From NCBI RefSeq assembly GCF_026127265.1, contig NZ_WWFG01000002.1, positions 124,001 through 188,000 of the forward strand: 64,000 nt of DNA. The letters are read 5' to 3'. Positions within the stretch are counted from its first letter, which is position 1, and each line of letters opens with the position of its first letter. Positions 26,049-34,940 of this stretch are shown one piece after another. Under the pieces are notes generated by a model. The model did not search any database. It saw only the letters and a program-made list of their open reading frames with translations, and was not told the origin of the DNA. This DNA is from Nostoc sp. KVJ3 (GTDB lineage Bacteria; Cyanobacteriota; Cyanobacteriia; Cyanobacteriales; Nostocaceae). Both the position numbers and the translations under genes were made by a program.

Positions 26049-26882
26049 TTAATGACTAATTAAGGTAATTACAGTCACTTCTGGCGGACAAAATAAACGT
26101 CCTGGTTTATAAGTTCCTAAACCCCGATTGACATATAGTTGATTTTCTTCCACCTTGTGGAACCCTTGGGCCCACTCCCAATATCGCACGACTTTAGAAC
26201 AGTCTCCCAGGAAAAATGTTACCCAACGCCGCAATTTTTTGGGAATTTGTTTGAGTAGCTTTTTATAGTAGAATACTAAAGGCCCAATGCCCGGAATGAC
26301 GATGTGACCACCGTGAGTATGACCAGATAGTTGCAAATCTACACGCCATTGTTGCAATATCTTGGCTGTATCTGGGTTATGGGATAAAACGATACGGGGT
26401 GTGAGGGAGTCTAGTTGATTCATAACTGGCGCAGGGTAGAATTCCCGTGACCAATAATCAGCTAGTCCTACCAGTGGTAATTCTTTTCCTAATGGATAGG
26501 CGATTTCATTCCAAAGTACATGCACCCCAATGCTAGTAAACGCCTTTGTCACTTCTGCTTTTGAATGGCTGTAATAGATATCGTGATTACCCAGTACAGC
26601 GTAGATACCACAGCGACTTTGCAGATGCTTGAGTCGATGCACCAATTGGTGAATTGGCATCGGATCGTCAGTTACGTAGTCACCAGTTAATAAAATTAAA
26701 TCTGGTTCAGCTTCATTAGTAAGTGCGATCGCTTTTTCTAACATATCTTCCGACAACCGCAAACCATCGTAGTGAAAATCTGACAACTGCACTAGCGTTG
26801 TACCTTGTAAAGATGCTGGAAGTTCCGCAATCTTAACCGTGATTTTATCTACTCTTAAATGTCCCGTAAACAACCAATGCAT
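26049..26882 (-). CDS. Calcineurin-like metallophosphoesterase (YkuE-type)
   Basis: A 277-residue metallophosphoesterase with all five family motifs: LSDFHYDG (Asp, His), LLTGDYV (Gly-Asp), LGNHDIYY (GNHD), LSHNPDTA (His) and LSGHTHGGH (GHTH). The two-metal site is therefore intact. An in-frame ATG at 26903 exists, but the ATG at 26882 (MHWLFTGHLRVD) matches the start of the neighbouring paralogue and is chosen. Substrate unknown; YkuE-like enzymes act on phosphomonoesters, often near membranes. Tandem duplicate of the next gene. Confidence 0.88.
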   Translation of the reverse strand: MHWLFTGHLRVDKITVKIAELPASLQGTTLVQLSDFHYDGLRLSEDMLEKAIALTNEAEPDLILLTGDYVTDDPMPIHQLVHRLKHLQSRCGIYAVLGNHDIYYSHSKAEVTKAFTSIGVHVLWNEIAYPLGKELPLVGLADYWSREFYPAPVMNQLDSLTPRIVLSHNPDTAKILQQWRVDLQLSGHTHGGHIVIPGIGPLVFYYKKLLKQIPKKLRRWVTFFLGDCSKVVRYWEWAQGFHKVEENQLYVNRGLGTYKPGRLFCPPEVTVITLISH

Positions 26883-27078
26883 AAGGCAACCGATACTCCT
26901 CATACCAGCGCTTACAGCTTACCAAAATAAAAATGTAACTAGAGAAACTGCAATAATTTATGTCATATATTCCAAATATAATTAACTAATTAGCTTAAAT
27001 CCCAAAGTCAAACTAAGAAGACCCGTTAGCCAGAATATTTTCTGTGATTGCCTTCTTTAATTTGGAAATTTGAATTAC

Positions 27079-27909
27079 TTACTCAGCTTGTAGCGTAATT
27101 ATAGTAACTTCCGGGCGACAAAATAAGCGTCCTGGGAGGTAAGTTCCCAAACCACGATTGACATATAGCTGATTTTTTCCTAGCCGATGGAGTCCCTGTG
27201 CCCATTCCCAATGGTTGACTACAGAAACATTTACTTCTAAAAATGACAATCGCCGCCGTACTTTTAGAGGTATTCTTTTTACAATCTTGTTGTAAACCAA
27301 CACCGCCGGGCCAAGTCCGGGAATCACGATTTGACCACCATGAGTATGACCAGATAATTGTAAATCAACTCGCCAGGCTTGTAGTATCTCCGCAGTATCT
27401 GGGTTGTGGGATAAAACGATGCATGGTGTGTCGGGGTTTAGTTGATTCATGATTGGTACAGGATTGAATTCCCGCGACCAACTATCCGCTAGTCCAACAA
27501 GTGGCAATTCTTTTCCTAATGGATAGGCAATTTCGTTCCAAAGAACATGAATTCCAATGCTAGTAAGAGCATCTGTAACTTCTACTTTTGCGTGTTTGTA
27601 ATAGATATCGTGATTGCCAAGTGCAGCATAAATACCACTGCGACTTTGCAGATGTTTTAGTCGAAGTATCAATTGGTGAATCGGTGTCGGATCGTCAGTT
27701 ACGTAATCACCAGTTAATAAAATTAAATCTGGTTTAGCTTCATTAGTAACTGCGATCGCTTTTTCTAGCATATCTTCCGACAGCCGCAAACCATCGTAGT
27801 GAAAATCTGACAACTGCACCAGCTTCTTACCTTGTAACAATGCAGACAACCCTGCAATGTTAACCGTCAATTTCTCGATACTCAACGGCCCAGATAATAA
27901 CCAATGCAT
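27079..27909 (-). CDS. Calcineurin-like metallophosphoesterase, tandem paralogue
   Basis: A 276-residue paralogue of the preceding phosphoesterase, clearly similar along the whole length (for instance FHYDGLRLSEDMLEKAIA in both). All metal-binding motifs are present: LSDFHYDG, LLTGDYVTDD, LGNHDIYY, LSHNPD and LSGHTHGGQ. Divergence is concentrated near the C-terminus, before the shared VNRGLGTY. Both genes point leftwards with 196 bp between them, so a tandem duplication is the simple explanation. Confidence 0.88.
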   Translation of the reverse strand: MHWLLSGPLSIEKLTVNIAGLSALLQGKKLVQLSDFHYDGLRLSEDMLEKAIAVTNEAKPDLILLTGDYVTDDPTPIHQLILRLKHLQSRSGIYAALGNHDIYYKHAKVEVTDALTSIGIHVLWNEIAYPLGKELPLVGLADSWSREFNPVPIMNQLNPDTPCIVLSHNPDTAEILQAWRVDLQLSGHTHGGQIVIPGLGPAVLVYNKIVKRIPLKVRRRLSFLEVNVSVVNHWEWAQGLHRLGKNQLYVNRGLGTYLPGRLFCRPEVTIITLQAE

Positions 27910-28196
27910 AAGACTTCAATAAAGCTCAATCATAGCGCTTACAGCTTAACGAAACATTGTTGCTTTGTCTGTAGCGGCCATTGAACTTATTGAAAATTTC
28001 ATGAAATCTGTAGATTCTACCGTATTTATACTTGTTTAAGTTCAATGCAGCTTTGCTATTGACTGACATTAAAGTGTATTAGATACCCACTAGCGCTAGT
28101 GTCCCTAAAGCTGTTCATAACATTCGACATCATAAAACTTTGCCGCATAAGAAAGCGCTAGGCTATATTCAGCTAGTTTTGTGGAGGATGTAGTCA

Positions 28197-28673
28197 ATGC
28201 AACTTGCACCAAATGAAGAACAGATGTGGAAAGCATCAGCCTTTCAGAGGCGCATCCAAATGTCTGATAGTGAAATTAACGACAAGTAGCTGCGTATGCA
28301 AAAATATTTATGTCATTGCGTAGGCGGAGCCTTCCCGTAGGGTACGGAATGAAATGTAGCGAAGCAATCCCAAGACCTTGGGATTGCTTCATTCCGCTTT
28401 GCTCCATTCGCAATGACAAATGTATATTTATTTTTGCATTACTACTTATGAATCTGGTGAGCAAAGAATACTCACTGAAATGAACCGTGAAAAGCTTCCG
28501 AGTTTTGTCGAAGCACTAAAAAAGCCTGGGTATATGGATGTGCGCCCTTTGAGAGTATTAGGATTAATGACATCTCGGTTAATGAAGTGCAAACAAGTAT
28601 GGGAATGGAAGTTGGGTTAAAATGTGATGTGGATGCTAAAAAAGGATTTCGCTTATATCAATTACAGGTTTAA
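28197..28673 (+). pseudogene. Small gene broken by a MITE insertion and a frameshift
   Basis: A good ribosome binding site (GGAGGATG) precedes an ATG at 28197 that opens a 30-codon frame (MQLAPNEEQMWKASAF...) ending in TAG at 28287. After a 145-bp inverted-repeat element, reading resumes with YESGEQRILTEMNREKLPSF and, after a further frameshift near 28550-28570, with INDISVNEVQTSMGMEVG to a TAA at 28671-28673. The pieces read like one former gene of roughly 110 codons; the family is not recognised. Confidence 0.5.
28296..28440. mobile_element. MITE-like element with terminal inverted repeats
   Basis: The ends ATGCAAAAATATTTATGTC and, reversed, ATGCAAAAATAAATATAC form imperfect inverted repeats. 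The inside is hairpin-rich, notably AAGCAATCCCAAG (28362-28374) pairing with CTTGGGATTGCTT (28377-28389). The TTGCGTAGGCGGAGCC-type core is a widespread dispersed cyanobacterial repeat. No coding capacity. Confidence 0.75.
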
Positions 28674-28984
28674 AGTGGATTAAAAGTTCCTTAACAGCAC
28701 TAGCGTACTATTTTACTACAAGTTTTGGTTTATCAATAATTAAAAAATAGCACCACCCTAATTACAGGATGACGCTATTTTTTGATTTAATTCACAATTA
28801 AAAATAGTTAAATGAATTTTCTAAATCTACTTTGTTGATTGACCGCATTTTTATTTATATACAAGAATACGGTTCAGTTAAACACTTTTGCTTCTCTCTA
28901 TGTCTCCTTAGCCAAGTTGCTTTGCGTCTACGTTAAAAAATTGACTTTGACAAAGAGTTTTAGGCTTAACTGAACCATATTGTT
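28674..28984. other. Gene-free spacer with weak hairpin
   Basis: AT-rich DNA downstream of the broken gene. AAAAAATAGC (28742-28751) and GCTATTTTTT (28774-28783) could form a weak terminator hairpin working in both directions, serving the YeaQ-like gene that is read leftwards and the pseudogene read rightwards. Nothing else recognised. Confidence 0.45.
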
Positions 28985-29257
28985 TTATACAGCACTGCGG
29001 TTGGTTAATAAGTTCCACAAGAAAACTGCGACAATTGCACCCAGAACTGCTACTCCAATACCCGGAATGCTCAGGGTTGGAGCTGCTAGAGTTAAGGTTC
29101 CCGTACTGAAAAATATTCCTAAACTACCGCCAACAAAAGCACCGATGATTCCTAACAAGATTGTACCCAGAATTCCGCCGCCTTGATGACCGGGGTAGAT
29201 AGCCTTAGCGATCGCACCAGCAATTAGACCTAAAACAATCCAAGCAAGAATATTCAT
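28985..29257 (-). CDS. GlsB/YeaQ/YmgE family stress-response membrane protein
   Basis: A 90-residue, very hydrophobic protein with three membrane segments (ILAWIVLGLIAGAIAKAIY; GGGILGTILLGIIGAFVGG; GIGVAVLGAIVAVFLW) and the glycine-zipper pattern of the family once called transglycosylase-associated proteins. Role in bacteria: small inner-membrane protein linked to envelope or salt stress; mechanism unknown. It stands alone, read leftwards. Confidence 0.9.
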   Translation of the reverse strand: MNILAWIVLGLIAGAIAKAIYPGHQGGGILGTILLGIIGAFVGGSLGIFFSTGTLTLAAPTLSIPGIGVAVLGAIVAVFLWNLLTNRSAV

Positions 29258-29424
29258 TGTTGTTAATTTGGTAAACGTTTTTCACTCACGAATACATATT
29301 ATCAATTTGAATCTTTGGATTCCATCTACCATCAGAATTAATCATTAATATCCATCAGGAATAGTTTAATTGCAACTAGGTTTTTTGATATATGCCTCTA
29401 CTGAGGTAGATAATTAATTAAAAA

Positions 29425-29455
29425 AAGCTCCTAATAGGTCTTTAACTAGGAGCTT
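29425..29455 (-). terminator. Rho-independent terminator-like hairpin
   Basis: AAGCTCCTA (29425-29433) pairs with TAGGAGCTT (29447-29455); read leftwards the stem is followed by TTTTTAATT. It would terminate minus-strand transcription coming from the transposase remnant. The rest of 29258-29632 holds no gene. Confidence 0.6.
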
Positions 29456-29632
29456 ATCAAACTATTGCTTGGTAATTGCAGTATATGCCTTTTTAATTAA
29501 CTCTCCCCTCTACTAGAAGAATTAAGCTAAGTTTTCAAAGACTGTCTCTAAAGTAATGCAAAGGAAGTAAAATCAGGTGGTTAGCATCATTACACTGTGC
29601 CAAAATCAGCTTAAATTGCCCTATCCTTAGCA

Positions 29633-30091
29633 TTAAACAGCATAGTGTCTGCGACAGGCGATCGCTTTTCTTGACCTCTTTACGTAACCCCCCTGCGGGA
29701 ACACCAAGGGCGAACTTAATAGGAGCATCCACTTTTGGCAGAAAGAGTCAATCGGTAGTGCAAGGAATCTTTTTGATACTGCTTGGGCACTAACTTCCAT
29801 TCGCTCCACCCATAACAATCCCTCTTGTGACAATACCCTTTGGACTTCTCTTAAGCCAGGAATCTGCCGATATACTAAACTCACAATGATCGCCATCATC
29901 ACTGGTAAGGTCAACATTCTATCTCGGAATTTTTTCTTTTCTTCGTTTTTATACAACTTTAGGGGTTTAAAGTTGCGGGGAGATAGTAATGAAAATATTT
30001 CTTGCTCGATTTCCTTTATTGGTGGCGTTGGTACATGCTTTTGCTGCCGCAGATATGGGTTTCCTGTTCTTGCTGGGCGTTTTCTAGTCAT
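29633..30091 (-). pseudogene. IS4-type transposase, N-terminal remnant
   Basis: The frame begins MTRKRPARTGNPYLRQQK and continues with EIEQEIFSLLSPRNFK and LTLPVMMAIIVSLVYRQIPGLREVQRVL, which resembles the N-terminal part of cyanobacterial IS4-family transposases. After about residue 115 (RFLALPIDSFCQKWM) the similarity to a protein ends and the frame runs into repeat-derived sequence, so the DDE catalytic domain is missing. No terminal inverted repeats of an intact IS were found. Dead element fragment; family assignment moderate. Confidence 0.5.
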
Positions 30092-30185
30092 GATGTATCA
30101 TTAAGAACATCAATTCAGATGTTCTTAGATTACATCCTATGGTTCCTTTTTGCTTAAGTTGACACCAATGGGCATACCGTGCCCC

Positions 30186-30231
30186 ACACCTTACGAGATG
30201 ATGTTGCACCACATTTGAATGGGAACCGCTA
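30186..30231. repeat. Dispersed repeat shared with 60358-60403
   Basis: The 46-bp segment beginning ACACCTTACGAGATGATGTTG is repeated with few changes at 60358-60403, in the same orientation. The second copy forms the right end of a palindromic element (see there), so this is probably a worn relative. Confidence 0.65.
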
Positions 30232-30253
30232 TATTATCCCAAGTTTATTGGTG

Positions 30254-30315
30254 TGTGAGTTAGATCACAAAACTAATATGTTTCAACTCACTGCTAATTC
30301 AAGCATATTAGTATA
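30254..30315. promoter_or_regulatory. CRP-consensus site in 62-bp direct duplication, copy 1
   Basis: TGTGAGTTAGATCACA (30254-30269) is a perfect match to the CRP/SYCRP1-type palindrome TGTGA-N6-TCACA. It opens a 62-bp unit that is repeated 116 bp further on with three substitutions. The target gene is unclear, as no intact gene begins within 1 kb. Confidence 0.6.
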
Positions 30316-30369
30316 TTGGCAATTGTATTCTGGCTTTTTAATTTCTCATCTAGCTTTAATTTATTAGCA

Positions 30370-30431
30370 TGTGAGCTAGATCACAAAACTAATATGTTTC
30401 AACTCACTGCTAATTTAAACATATTAGTATA
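30370..30431. promoter_or_regulatory. CRP-consensus site in 62-bp direct duplication, copy 2
   Basis: TGTGAGCTAGATCACA (30370-30385) again fits TGTGA-N6-TCACA exactly and is even more symmetrical. The remaining 46 bp of the unit (AACTAATATGTTTCAACTCA and on to ATATTAGTATA) are shared with copy 1. Both copies keep the palindrome intact, which suggests it matters. Confidence 0.6.
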
Positions 30432-31656
30432 ATCATTTAGAAAAGTCTTCCTGAAATAGGTGAAGCTACCATGTAAGGTGTTATGAATTGCTTCATATTA
30501 TGTCGCCTAACTGTTTAAAGATTTAATGTATGGATGCTTTCTAATTATATTTTTTTTGCTAAGAGTTATCTACTATGTAATATTTCTGAAAATTTACACT
30601 AAAAAAGGCATGGGCTATTTAAATTTTAGGTTAATCAGTGTAAGCTGATTATGTAAATGTCTTTCTCACAAAACTATTTTAACTCATTGAAATCTACAGG
30701 AGGTGTAATAAAGCACATAAATGTTTAACTTTTTCCTTAAAGATACTAGACATTACTCTAAAAAGATTTACTTTAGTATCTTTCAAGCCAACTCTAGCAA
30801 TATTATTTAAATGAGATTTTGATTGACTCGTAAAATCTCAAAAATTTATGATGTGCTTTATAGTTTTTACCGTCTTCTACTGTAGCCTACCCGAAGCTAG
30901 CTTTTGAAGGCTGAAGGTTATGCGCTTGAGACTGAAGCTACCCCCGGAGGTAGTACCCCAGAATCGGCAAATTCTAGGGTAACAACACCGGGTAATAAAT
31001 GCACATTGTGTAAACCTCTGATTAACCTATTGGTTAATCTAGTAGATTCAGTTGTGGTTTTTTTGCTGTCAGGCTTTGATCACACAACTGTTATGGATTG
31101 CGTTTGCCCATAATTTACAACTTAGTGCAATTAGACTCAATTATGTCACACCATTTTACCAACGACAAGGCTGTTGAAAAGCTAGAGATGCGTGAAATTA
31201 GGCTTCTAACGCTTTTTGCGTGTCAGGGATTCAAAAGTGTGGAAGCTAATTTTCAGCCATTAAACTCTCCTTACAACCAATATCTGGAAAAAATACCGAT
31301 GGCTGGTGATTGCTATTGGGGAAAATTCAGATGGTAATTGACCAACCAAATTTTGATCTGAAAATAATTCCTTCTAATCAACAATTGCGGATATCGCTTA
31401 TTCAGCAAAGGTAGTCCAGATGAATTGCGTATAGCCCTAAGTATGAAAAAGGGACTGGAAACTGATATTCGGGGGTTATTTAGGGGGCTGCAATTAGTGG
31501 TGGGTCTTAAATTCTCAATCCACTACTAAATTCTTCTTCAACCCCTTGTCGAAAGCACCAACCTTGCAGTGACTGAAGACAGGGCGAAGTTGTGCTAATG
31601 GCTAAACAAATATCTAGCTTAATATTTTGGCATTAGACATAGGAGTGAAAAAGAAT
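30432..31656. other. AT-rich gene-poor region with nested inverted repeats
   Basis: About 1.2 kb without a convincing gene. AAAGATACTA (30739-30748) and TAGTATCTTT (30774-30783) form a 10-bp stem. This lies inside an outer imperfect pair, AAAGCACATAAAT (about 30712-30724) and ATTTATGATGTGCTTT (about 30846-30861). Just before the left arm is an AGGAGGTG sequence, but the only frame after it is 29 codons. The structure could be a worn MITE or a structured RNA; I cannot tell which. Confidence 0.45.
31143..31337 (+). CDS. Small hypothetical ORF, doubtful
   Basis: A 64-codon frame, MSHHFTNDKAVEKLEMREIR to a Trp-rich end (GDCYWGKFRW). It lacks a clear ribosome binding site and a recognisable domain. 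It is mentioned because it lies 440 bp upstream of a peptide exporter, and small peptides there would be of interest; it has no leader-like GG site. Probably not a gene. Confidence 0.18.
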   Translation: MSHHFTNDKAVEKLEMREIRLLTLFACQGFKSVEANFQPLNSPYNQYLEKIPMAGDCYWGKFRW

Positions 31657-31684
31657 GTAGAGACGCCATATATCGCGTCTCTAC
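31657..31684. repeat. Short palindrome (GTAGAGACGC family)
   Basis: GTAGAGACGC and GCGTCTCTAC separated by 8 bases. The same arm sequence GTAGAGACG recurs at 46319-46347 and, degenerate, near 49703. It lies 93 bp upstream of the exporter start and could also end upstream transcripts. Confidence 0.65.
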
Positions 31685-31776
31685 AAGGGTTACGCATAAC
31701 GCATATTTAATTTCTGGAGATGTCTATTCATTTTCAATTTAGACCGATAACTAAATTCTGTCTTGGAGGTTAGAAA

Positions 31777-34700
31777 ATGCCAGCAGTGGTTTCTGAGCAA
31801 CATATAGGCGAAAGGCTCTTGTACAACTTGGGTACAAAGCTTTCAGAAAAAGAATTACAAAACCTATTGGCAGAAATGGAGATTCTGGAGCCGCCAGTCG
31901 CAAAGCAGTTCTGGCAATCTGCACAGGCGAATCCTGGTATCTACATAATCCTTACAGGTAAAGTCCGACTGCTGGATAGCTCTGAGAATTTAATCACTAC
32001 CTTTGGTGCATGGTCTATTTTCGGCGAATTAACTCTGTTTCCCGAAACTAAATTTAGTCCTTATGTAGTTAGAGCTTCGACAAACTTAAAACTTGGCTAT
32101 TTCCGGCAAGATGTACTGCAAATATTAATAGACAAATATCCTAGCATTGGCGATCGCCTCTTTACCCGTGCAGAACTTTGGGATTTACTGCTGTTATGTC
32201 GCCAAACCTCACAATTCCCGTGCCATACATCACAAGTTCCAGGGATGCTCAAAGCCTTATCTTTCTTTGAACGGCATCAGCTAGAACCTGGTTCTGTAAA
32301 TCCACAAATCTCCCAAGATTCCCAGTTATGGCTATTGTACAAAGGCCAACTGCGGCATTCTCAAAACCATTTTTTGACACCAGGGACAATCTCTGCAAAA
32401 CCAAAACAAGGTGATTGGCAAGCAACACAACCAACCATTGCTTATATTCTGAAAAACGACCAGAGGCAAACAGCACTAGAATACTTCCCGGAATTAGGGG
32501 AATGGGGAATGGGGAGTGGGGAAAAAACTACTCAATCTCCAAAAGCTAAAATTATTCCTTTTCCCCAACGAGAGCAGCAGTCAGAACAACAACCAAAAAA
32601 ATCGCGTTTTTACTTTCCCAGTCCCAAGGTACAAGTAGGGCATTGGTGGAGACGCATTACCAAAAGCTATCCCTTCTATGCCCAGCAAAGCGCTGCCGAT
32701 TGTGGCTCCGCTTGCTTAGTAATGATTGGTAACTATTGGGGTAAGCATTTTAGTATCAATCGTCTGCGGGATATGACCAACGTCAGCCGTAGTGGTGCAT
32801 CACTGAAAGCTATGGCAGCAGCAGCAGAAAACCTGGGTTTTGCCACCCGTCCGGTAAAAGCTACTCTTGATAAATTGGCAGAACAACCTTTACCTGCAAT
32901 TGTCCATTGGGAAGGGAAACACTTCATCGTTGTTTATGAAATCACGAAAAAGCGAGTAATTGTATGTGACCCCGCTCTTGGTCAACGCAGCTTGACAAAA
33001 GCTGAATTTCAAGCAGGTTGGAGTGGTTATGCCTTGTTACTGCAACCTACAGCTTTATTAAAAAATATTAAAAACGAAAGTACAAGCTTCTGGAAGTTTT
33101 TTGAATTAATCAAACCTCACTATCGGACACTATTAGAAATCTTTGTAGCTTCAGTATTAATCCAATTATTTGGACTGGTAACGCCGGTATTCACTCAGTT
33201 GTTGCTCGATAGAGTCCTTGTGCAACGCAGCGTTACAACCTTAAACGCCATTGGTTTGGGGATGATAATTTTTGGATTGTTTGGTGTCGCTGTCAACGCT
33301 GTACGGCAATATCTGCTATTTCATACTGCTAACCGCATTAGTATCTCCCTACTCGTAGGTTTTATCAAACATACTTTCCGTTTGCCTCTTTCCTATTTTG
33401 AGTCGCGTTATGTGGGGGATATAGTCTCACGCATTCAAGAAAACCAGAAAATTCAGCACTTCCTTACCGGTCAGACACTCTCCATTGTGTTGGATATGCT
33501 GACATTGGTGGTTTATCTGGCCTTAATGTTCTCCTATAGCTGGCGGATGGCATTATTTGTGCTGGTTACTGTCCCGCCATTTTTTATTTTGGCTCTGGCT
33601 AGCACAAGTATTTTGCGCCGTATCTCCAGAGAGATTTTTGATGCGGGCACTAAAGAACAAAGCTATCTCATCGAATCCCTCAGTGGAATTCGTACCGTCC
33701 GCTCATTGTCAATTGAACAGACTGTGCGCTGGCGTTGGGAGGAACTGCTGAATGATTTGATCAAAAAAGCCTTTAATGCCCAAATAATCGGTAATCGCTT
33801 GCAAATCATTAGTGGCGTTATTCAAACCTTTGTAAATACTGCATTGTTGTGGTACGGAGCGACTCAGGTAATTAATGGCGAACTGACTATTGGCCAATTA
33901 GTTGCTTTCAATATGTTGGTGGGAAACGTCTTGAGTCCTTTCCAGAGACTATCTATGCTGTGGAATGAATTGCAGGAAATTGTGATTTCCACTGAACGCA
34001 TCAATGACGTGTTGGAGGCAGAAGTAGAAGAAGACTTAGAAACTAAACCCCGGAAGTCTTTGGGTAAACTGCGGGGTAACATTAGCTTTGAGAATGTCAC
34101 CTTTCGCTATCACTCAGAAAGTAAGACTAACGTTTTAGAAAATCTGAACTTTGAAATCCAACCGGAACAGATGGTTGCAGTGGTAGGGCGCAGTGGTTCG
34201 GGAAAAACAACCCTCAGTAAGTTGATTTTAGGTTTATATCCTCCGACAGATGGCAAAGTACTAATTGATGGTCGTGACATTACCAGTATTTCATTGCGAT
34301 CGCTCCGTTCTCAAATTGGCGTTGTAGACCAAGATACCTTTCTCTTTGGTGGGACTATTCGGGAAAACATTGCGATCGCTCATCCAAATGCATCTTTTGA
34401 AGAAATTATCCAAGCCGCAAAATATGCTGGAGCCGATGATTTTATTCAAAAACTACCTATGGGTTACGAATCGCAAATTGGTGAAGGCGGCGGTATGCTC
34501 TCTGGGGGACAGCGCCAACGGCTAGCGATCGCGCGGGCTTTACTCGGAAATCCGCGATTATTACTCTTTGATGAGGCTACTAGCCACCTAGATTCTGAAT
34601 CAGAACGAATTATCCAAAACAACCTCAAAACAATTCTCCAAGGGCGCACAAGTGTAATTATTGCTCATCGTCTCTCTACAGTCCGCAATGCTGACTTGAT

Positions 34701-34812
34701 TTTGGTTTTAGACCAAGGAGTTTTGGTAGAAAGCGGTACTCACGACGAATTAATCGCTAAAAAAGGTCATTATTACTACCTGAATCAACAACAACTGGCT
34801 CAAGTTAGTTGA
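31777..34812 (+). CDS. Peptidase-containing ABC exporter (C39) with N-terminal cNMP-binding domain, HetC-like
   Basis: A 1011-residue bifunctional exporter (PCAT) that cleaves double-glycine leaders and exports the core peptide or protein. Domains: cyclic-nucleotide-binding-like fold about 10-140 (IYIILTGKVRLLDS, FGELTLF); C39 peptidase about 290-425 with Cys309 in QQSAADCGSACL, His382 in EGKHFIVVY and Asp398 in CDPALGQ; six-helix TM domain about 440-740; ATPase with GRSGSGKTT (Lys810), LSGGQ and LLLFDEATS. The order cNMP-C39-TM-ATPase is that of HetC of heterocystous cyanobacteria. A GGAGG site precedes the ATG. It heads a probable operon with an HlyD adaptor and PpiC-like protein. Natural substrates are probably the GG-leader peptides encoded downstream. 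Confidence 0.92.
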   Translation: MPAVVSEQHIGERLLYNLGTKLSEKELQNLLAEMEILEPPVAKQFWQSAQANPGIYIILTGKVRLLDSSENLITTFGAWSIFGELTLFPETKFSPYVVRASTNLKLGYFRQDVLQILIDKYPSIGDRLFTRAELWDLLLLCRQTSQFPCHTSQVPGMLKALSFFERHQLEPGSVNPQISQDSQLWLLYKGQLRHSQNHFLTPGTISAKPKQGDWQATQPTIAYILKNDQRQTALEYFPELGEWGMGSGEKTTQSPKAKIIPFPQREQQSEQQPKKSRFYFPSPKVQVGHWWRRITKSYPFYAQQSAADCGSACLVMIGNYWGKHFSINRLRDMTNVSRSGASLKAMAAAAENLGFATRPVKATLDKLAEQPLPAIVHWEGKHFIVVYEITKKRVIVCDPALGQRSLTKAEFQAGWSGYALLLQPTALLKNIKNESTSFWKFFELIKPHYRTLLEIFVASVLIQLFGLVTPVFTQLLLDRVLVQRSVTTLNAIGLGMIIFGLFGVAVNAVRQYLLFHTANRISISLLVGFIKHTFRLPLSYFESRYVGDIVSRIQENQKIQHFLTGQTLSIVLDMLTLVVYLALMFSYSWRMALFVLVTVPPFFILALASTSILRRISREIFDAGTKEQSYLIESLSGIRTVRSLSIEQTVRWRWEELLNDLIKKAFNAQIIGNRLQIISGVIQTFVNTALLWYGATQVINGELTIGQLVAFNMLVGNVLSPFQRLSMLWNELQEIVISTERINDVLEAEVEEDLETKPRKSLGKLRGNISFENVTFRYHSESKTNVLENLNFEIQPEQMVAVVGRSGSGKTTLSKLILGLYPPTDGKVLIDGRDITSISLRSLRSQIGVVDQDTFLFGGTIRENIAIAHPNASFEEIIQAAKYAGADDFIQKLPMGYESQIGEGGGMLSGGQRQRLAIARALLGNPRLLLFDEATSHLDSESERIIQNNLKTILQGRTSVIIAHRLSTVRNADLILVLDQGVLVESGTHDELIAKKGHYYYLNQQQLAQVS

Positions 34813-34930
34813 TGGGGCATTGGGCATGGGTTATTAATTCTTCTCCCTTCTCCCCCCTTGTCTCTCTTGTCCCCCTTGTCTCCCTTATCTCCCTTCTCCC
34901 CATTTCCCACTCCCCATCTACTTTTATCGG
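34813..34930. repeat. Pyrimidine-rich tandem repeat in exporter-HlyD spacer
   Basis: Units of the form CTCCCTTGTCCC/CTCCCTTATC tile the spacer. They are translatable in the HlyD frame from an ATG at 34812, which is why a longer false N-terminus can be drawn; the repeat argues against that start. Confidence 0.75.
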
Positions 34931-34940
34931 GAATAAAAAT

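Noticed and set aside
29535..30091. Intact insertion sequence
   Set aside because: Only an N-terminal transposase fragment and no terminal inverted repeats were found.
30904..31113. Small frame of 69 codons in the AT-rich region
   Set aside because: Begins in repeat-like GC-richer DNA, no ribosome binding site, no recognisable protein.
34812..34940. Longer N-terminus for the HlyD protein from an upstream in-frame ATG
   Set aside because: The added residues are encoded by a pyrimidine-rich tandem repeat and have no family counterpart; the ATG at 34941 gives a normal adaptor.
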